Shown here: in pieces, positions 6,626-6,637 of the stretch | How positions within the stretch are numbered: position 1 is the stretch's first letter | How the letters are laid out: each line of letters begins with the position of its first letter | Source of the DNA: CAZUZS01 sp964624795 | Lineage (GTDB): Bacteria; Calditrichota; Calditrichia; RBG-13-44-9 | Direction of reading: 5' to 3' | Assembly (NCBI GenBank): GCA_964624795.1 | Contig: CAZUZS010000140.1 | Span: forward strand, 1-6,637 | Length of the DNA stretch: 6,637 nt | Notes under the pieces: generated by a model | Databases searched by the model: none | Seen by the model: only the letters and a program-made list of their open reading frames with translations | What the model was told of the DNA's origin: nothing | Translations under genes and position numbers: made by a program

Positions 6626-6637
6626 CTTCAGATTTAA

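Overview
The window is a compact bacterial stretch with every convincing gene on the minus strand, so transcription runs from high to low coordinates. The order of transcription is dapA (4-hydroxy-tetrahydrodipicolinate synthase), lysC (aspartate kinase), a peptide-type ABC substrate-binding lipoprotein, a 209-nt gap, a large exported CBM9-like/DUF5916 protein, and rnhB (ribonuclease HII), which is cut off by the left edge. The organism is probably a Gram-negative of the FCB type (Bacteroidota, Ignavibacteria, Calditrichota or KSB1-like lineages). The reasons are the DUF5916 protein with its predicted outer-membrane barrel, which is mostly found in such phyla, and the short LIFSC lipobox. The phylum is an inference and the species is not recognised.

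The first block (6637 to 2917) looks like one operon. dapA and lysC are 4 nt apart, and lysC and the substrate-binding protein overlap as ATGA. DapA and LysC give the first and third steps of the aspartate-to-diaminopimelate/lysine route. Residue by residue, DapA has the full catalytic set but not the lysine-binding residues of the E. coli enzyme, and the second ACT region of LysC lacks the usual effector-loop motifs. Feedback by lysine may therefore be weak or different here. The substrate-binding lipoprotein is an orphan in this window, with no permease or ATPase genes beside it.

The 209-nt gap (2708-2916) is the only sizeable non-coding stretch. It holds a nested inverted repeat just after the lipoprotein gene, a weak promoter-like pair, and a perfect 12-bp palindrome near the expected transcription start. 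It probably separates two transcription units.

The second block (2707 to 1) starts with a TTG-initiated DUF5916 gene, followed with no gap by rnhB. The latter also starts at TTG and has its Shine-Dalgarno inside the preceding gene. RNase HII keeps its four acidic catalytic residues but has valine instead of arginine in the usual GRG motif.

I found no mobile elements, CRISPR arrays, tRNA or rRNA genes, and no clearly undescribed multi-gene system. The points most worth checking are the apparent loss of lysine feedback sites in both enzymes, the orphan lipoprotein in the lysine operon, the unusual start codons, and the RNase HII substitution.
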